6,399 bases of DNA from DASPKT01 sp035627915. GTDB taxonomy: Bacteria > Pseudomonadota > Alphaproteobacteria > Azospirillales > Azospirillaceae. The stretch lies in NCBI GenBank assembly GCA_035627915.1, contig DASPKT010000046.1:1-6399 (forward strand), written 5' to 3'. Positions 5,361 through 6,399 of the stretch are shown here, piece after piece. The position numbers and the translations under genes are program-made. Each line of letters opens with the position of its first letter. Within the stretch, counting starts at the first letter, position 1. Below the pieces are notes generated by a model. That model did not search any database and was not told the DNA's origin. It was given only the letters and a program-made list of their open reading frames with translations.

Positions 5361-5784
5361 CACTGCCTTCTCCTCTAGGCGCAACGGAAGAATGGCTGCA
5401 GTCAGTGGAATACTCCATGTGGTGGAAGTCGAATCTTGCGCTCTTTCGTTTAAGCGCTTCGGAAGCGCTGCAGAGCGACAGGTGAGGGGCGATCATCTCT
5501 TCGTGGTGCGCTATTCGGGCCAGCGCTCTATTGGGCAAGAGTACATTTCCGGGACACAAATTCACGGTAGGTGGTTGGAGGGTTCTCCCGTGCTGGGGCG
5601 CCCTCGGGCCTGCCCGCATTCCCATGACGGCGCGCGGGCCCGCTGGCCCTGCGCGACACGGAAGCGCCGGTCCTGCGAGGGCGGAACCCCCTCGGAAGTG
5701 TGCCTCCGGTGTCAGGATTTTGACGTGCCGACTTGAACCGGATCGTCTAATGTTGGACGACCTTTCCCCTCAGTTCCCGCCGTC
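5361..5784. other. Divergent intergenic region between the dioxygenase and the response regulator
   Basis: A 424-bp non-coding stretch carrying the promoters of both divergent genes. The part from 5391 to 5580 is visibly richer in A and T than the rest of the window, as expected for promoter DNA. It contains the dioxygenase ribosome binding site (GAGGAG, read on the minus strand at 5375-5370), the dyad at 5453-5469, and a 6-bp hairpin CGAGGG/CCCTCG (5676-5681, 5689-5694). The word CGGAAG occurs at 5385, 5460, 5659 and 5693. I could not place a convincing -35/-10 pair for either gene. Confidence 0.6.
5453..5469. promoter_or_regulatory. 17-bp dyad, possible operator
   Basis: AGCGCTTC (5453-5460) and GAAGCGCT (5462-5469) are perfect inverted copies around a single G. 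Such tight symmetry is typical of a binding site for a dimeric repressor or activator and too tight for a good RNA hairpin. It lies 93-109 bp before the dioxygenase start and about 315 bp before the regulator start, in locally A/T-rich DNA. The regulator that would bind it is unknown. Confidence 0.4.
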
Positions 5785-6399
5785 ATGAAGATTCTGCTCG
5801 TCGAAGATCAGGCGCTCATCGGTCTCCTGCTGGCTGCGGAGCTGCGGACCCTTGGACATGAGCCGGTCGGCCCGATCCAGCACGAGGGCGCCGCTCTCGA
5901 CGCCGTCGAGAGCGGGGACGTGGACGCGGCGCTCCTGGATTACCGGCTGGGCGAGGGCCCGGTCACGCGGCTGGTCGGGTTGCTGCAGCAGCGTTCGATC
6001 CCCTTCGCCTGGTTCACCGGCGCATCCGCGGCCGATCTGCCGCCCGGCGACGCGCCGGTCCTGGGGAAGCCGCTCGTACGCGACGACCTGCAGTCGGTGG
6101 TCGGGCAGTTGGAGGCGCGGCGGCGGGTTTCCAGGCCGTCCCATGTCCGGCTCGTCGAGGACGACAGGGGGTATGCCTACGCGGTTGCCCGCCATCTCGC
6201 CAACCAGGGCCACCGGGTGACCGTGTGCCACGACGGTGCCGAGGCCCTGCGGGCGGACGCGCGCGACCCGGCCGACGCCATCGTGCTGGACCTGCGGCTT
6301 CCCGACCAGCACGGGAGCGCCGTCGCCGCCTCCCTGCGGGAGCGCCGGCCGACCCTGCCGATCATGGTCCTGACCAACTGGCCGGGAGACCTGGCCGGC
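5785..6399 (+). CDS. Response regulator with two tandem receiver domains (3' partial)
   Basis: The frame opens at ATG 5785 and is still open at the window end, giving 205 visible residues. Receiver 1 (about 1-110) begins MKILLVEDQALI with the acidic pocket Glu7/Asp8, and has phospho-acceptor Asp52 in ALLDYRLGEG, Thr78 in AWFTGAS and Lys95 in VLGKPL. A short Arg-rich linker follows. Receiver 2 (from about 121) begins VRLVEDDRGYAYAVARHLANQGH, with Asp126/Asp127, phospho-acceptor Asp169 in IVLDLRLPDQHG and Thr197 in IMVLTNW; its Lys would lie beyond the window. Both receivers keep their catalytic residues, so both may be phosphorylated. What follows (a DNA-binding, kinase or cyclic-nucleotide domain, or nothing) is not visible, so the output is unknown. 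The leader before the ATG is pyrimidine-rich (CCTTTCCCCTCAG) with no Shine-Dalgarno sequence, and no in-frame ATG, GTG or TTG lies between the upstream TGA (5734) and 5785, so the start is forced. Confidence 0.9.
   Translation, partial: MKILLVEDQALIGLLLAAELRTLGHEPVGPIQHEGAALDAVESGDVDAALLDYRLGEGPVTRLVGLLQQRSIPFAWFTGASAADLPPGDAPVLGKPLVRDDLQSVVGQLEARRRVSRPSHVRLVEDDRGYAYAVARHLANQGHRVTVCHDGAEALRADARDPADAIVLDLRLPDQHGSAVAASLRERRPTLPIMVLTNWPGDLAG

Noticed and set aside
5421..5440. TGG...TTGC resembling a sigma-54 promoter
   Set aside because: The GG to GC distance is 12 nt rather than the strict 10, and it lies over 300 bp from the gene it would face.
5720..5751. TTGACG and TCTAAT as a sigma-70-type promoter for the response regulator
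   Set aside because: The spacing between the two boxes is 20 nt, too long for a normal sigma-70 promoter.
5531..5788. 85-codon + strand frame ending in an ATGA overlap with the response regulator start
   Set aside because: It could explain the missing ribosome binding site of the regulator, but it starts at TTG with no Shine-Dalgarno sequence, its third positions are not G/C-biased like real genes here, and the protein is Pro/Gly/Ala/Arg-rich. Conservation in relatives would reopen it.

Overview
The window is very GC-rich (roughly 70% by eye), with G/C-dominated third codon positions. The gene set is a CBS-BON protein, a PhyH-type dioxygenase, an aldehyde dehydrogenase, an AEC transporter and a tandem-receiver regulator. 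Together these suggest a high-GC proteobacterium, most likely an alphaproteobacterium of the Azospirillum/Skermanella/Rhodospirillales kind. That placement is inference from composition and gene families; no marker gene is present.

Layout. On the + strand, 1-425 is the C-terminal part of a CBS-BON protein that begins before the window, and 527-1009 encodes a small exported NTF2/SnoaL-like protein. Four minus-strand genes then fill 1016-5360. In transcription order they are a phytanoyl-CoA dioxygenase-like oxygenase (5360 to 4386), an NAD(P)-dependent aldehyde dehydrogenase (4085 to 2658), a 59-residue Gln/Gly-rich disordered protein (2476 to 2297), and an AEC-family permease (1960 to 1016). 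From 5785 to the window end, on the + strand and divergent from the dioxygenase, is the start of a response regulator with at least two receiver domains; it runs off the edge.

The minus-strand genes are separated by gaps of 181 to 336 bp, so they are probably independent units rather than a tight operon. Most gaps contain a G/C-rich hairpin but none has a U-tract, so termination is uncertain. The two converging genes at 1009/1016 are only 6 bp apart.

Functional reading. The dioxygenase and the aldehyde dehydrogenase could act on related substrates (hydroxylation, then aldehyde oxidation) and the AEC permease could move a carboxylate, but nothing in the sequence proves a shared pathway. Most of the window looks like ordinary chromosomal accessory content: I see no mobile element, CRISPR array, RNA gene or obvious defence system. 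The points most worth a second look are the hidden 59-codon gene, the symmetrical elements in the intergenic regions (1988-2029, 4264-4287, 5453-5469), and the tandem-receiver protein that lacks a Shine-Dalgarno sequence.
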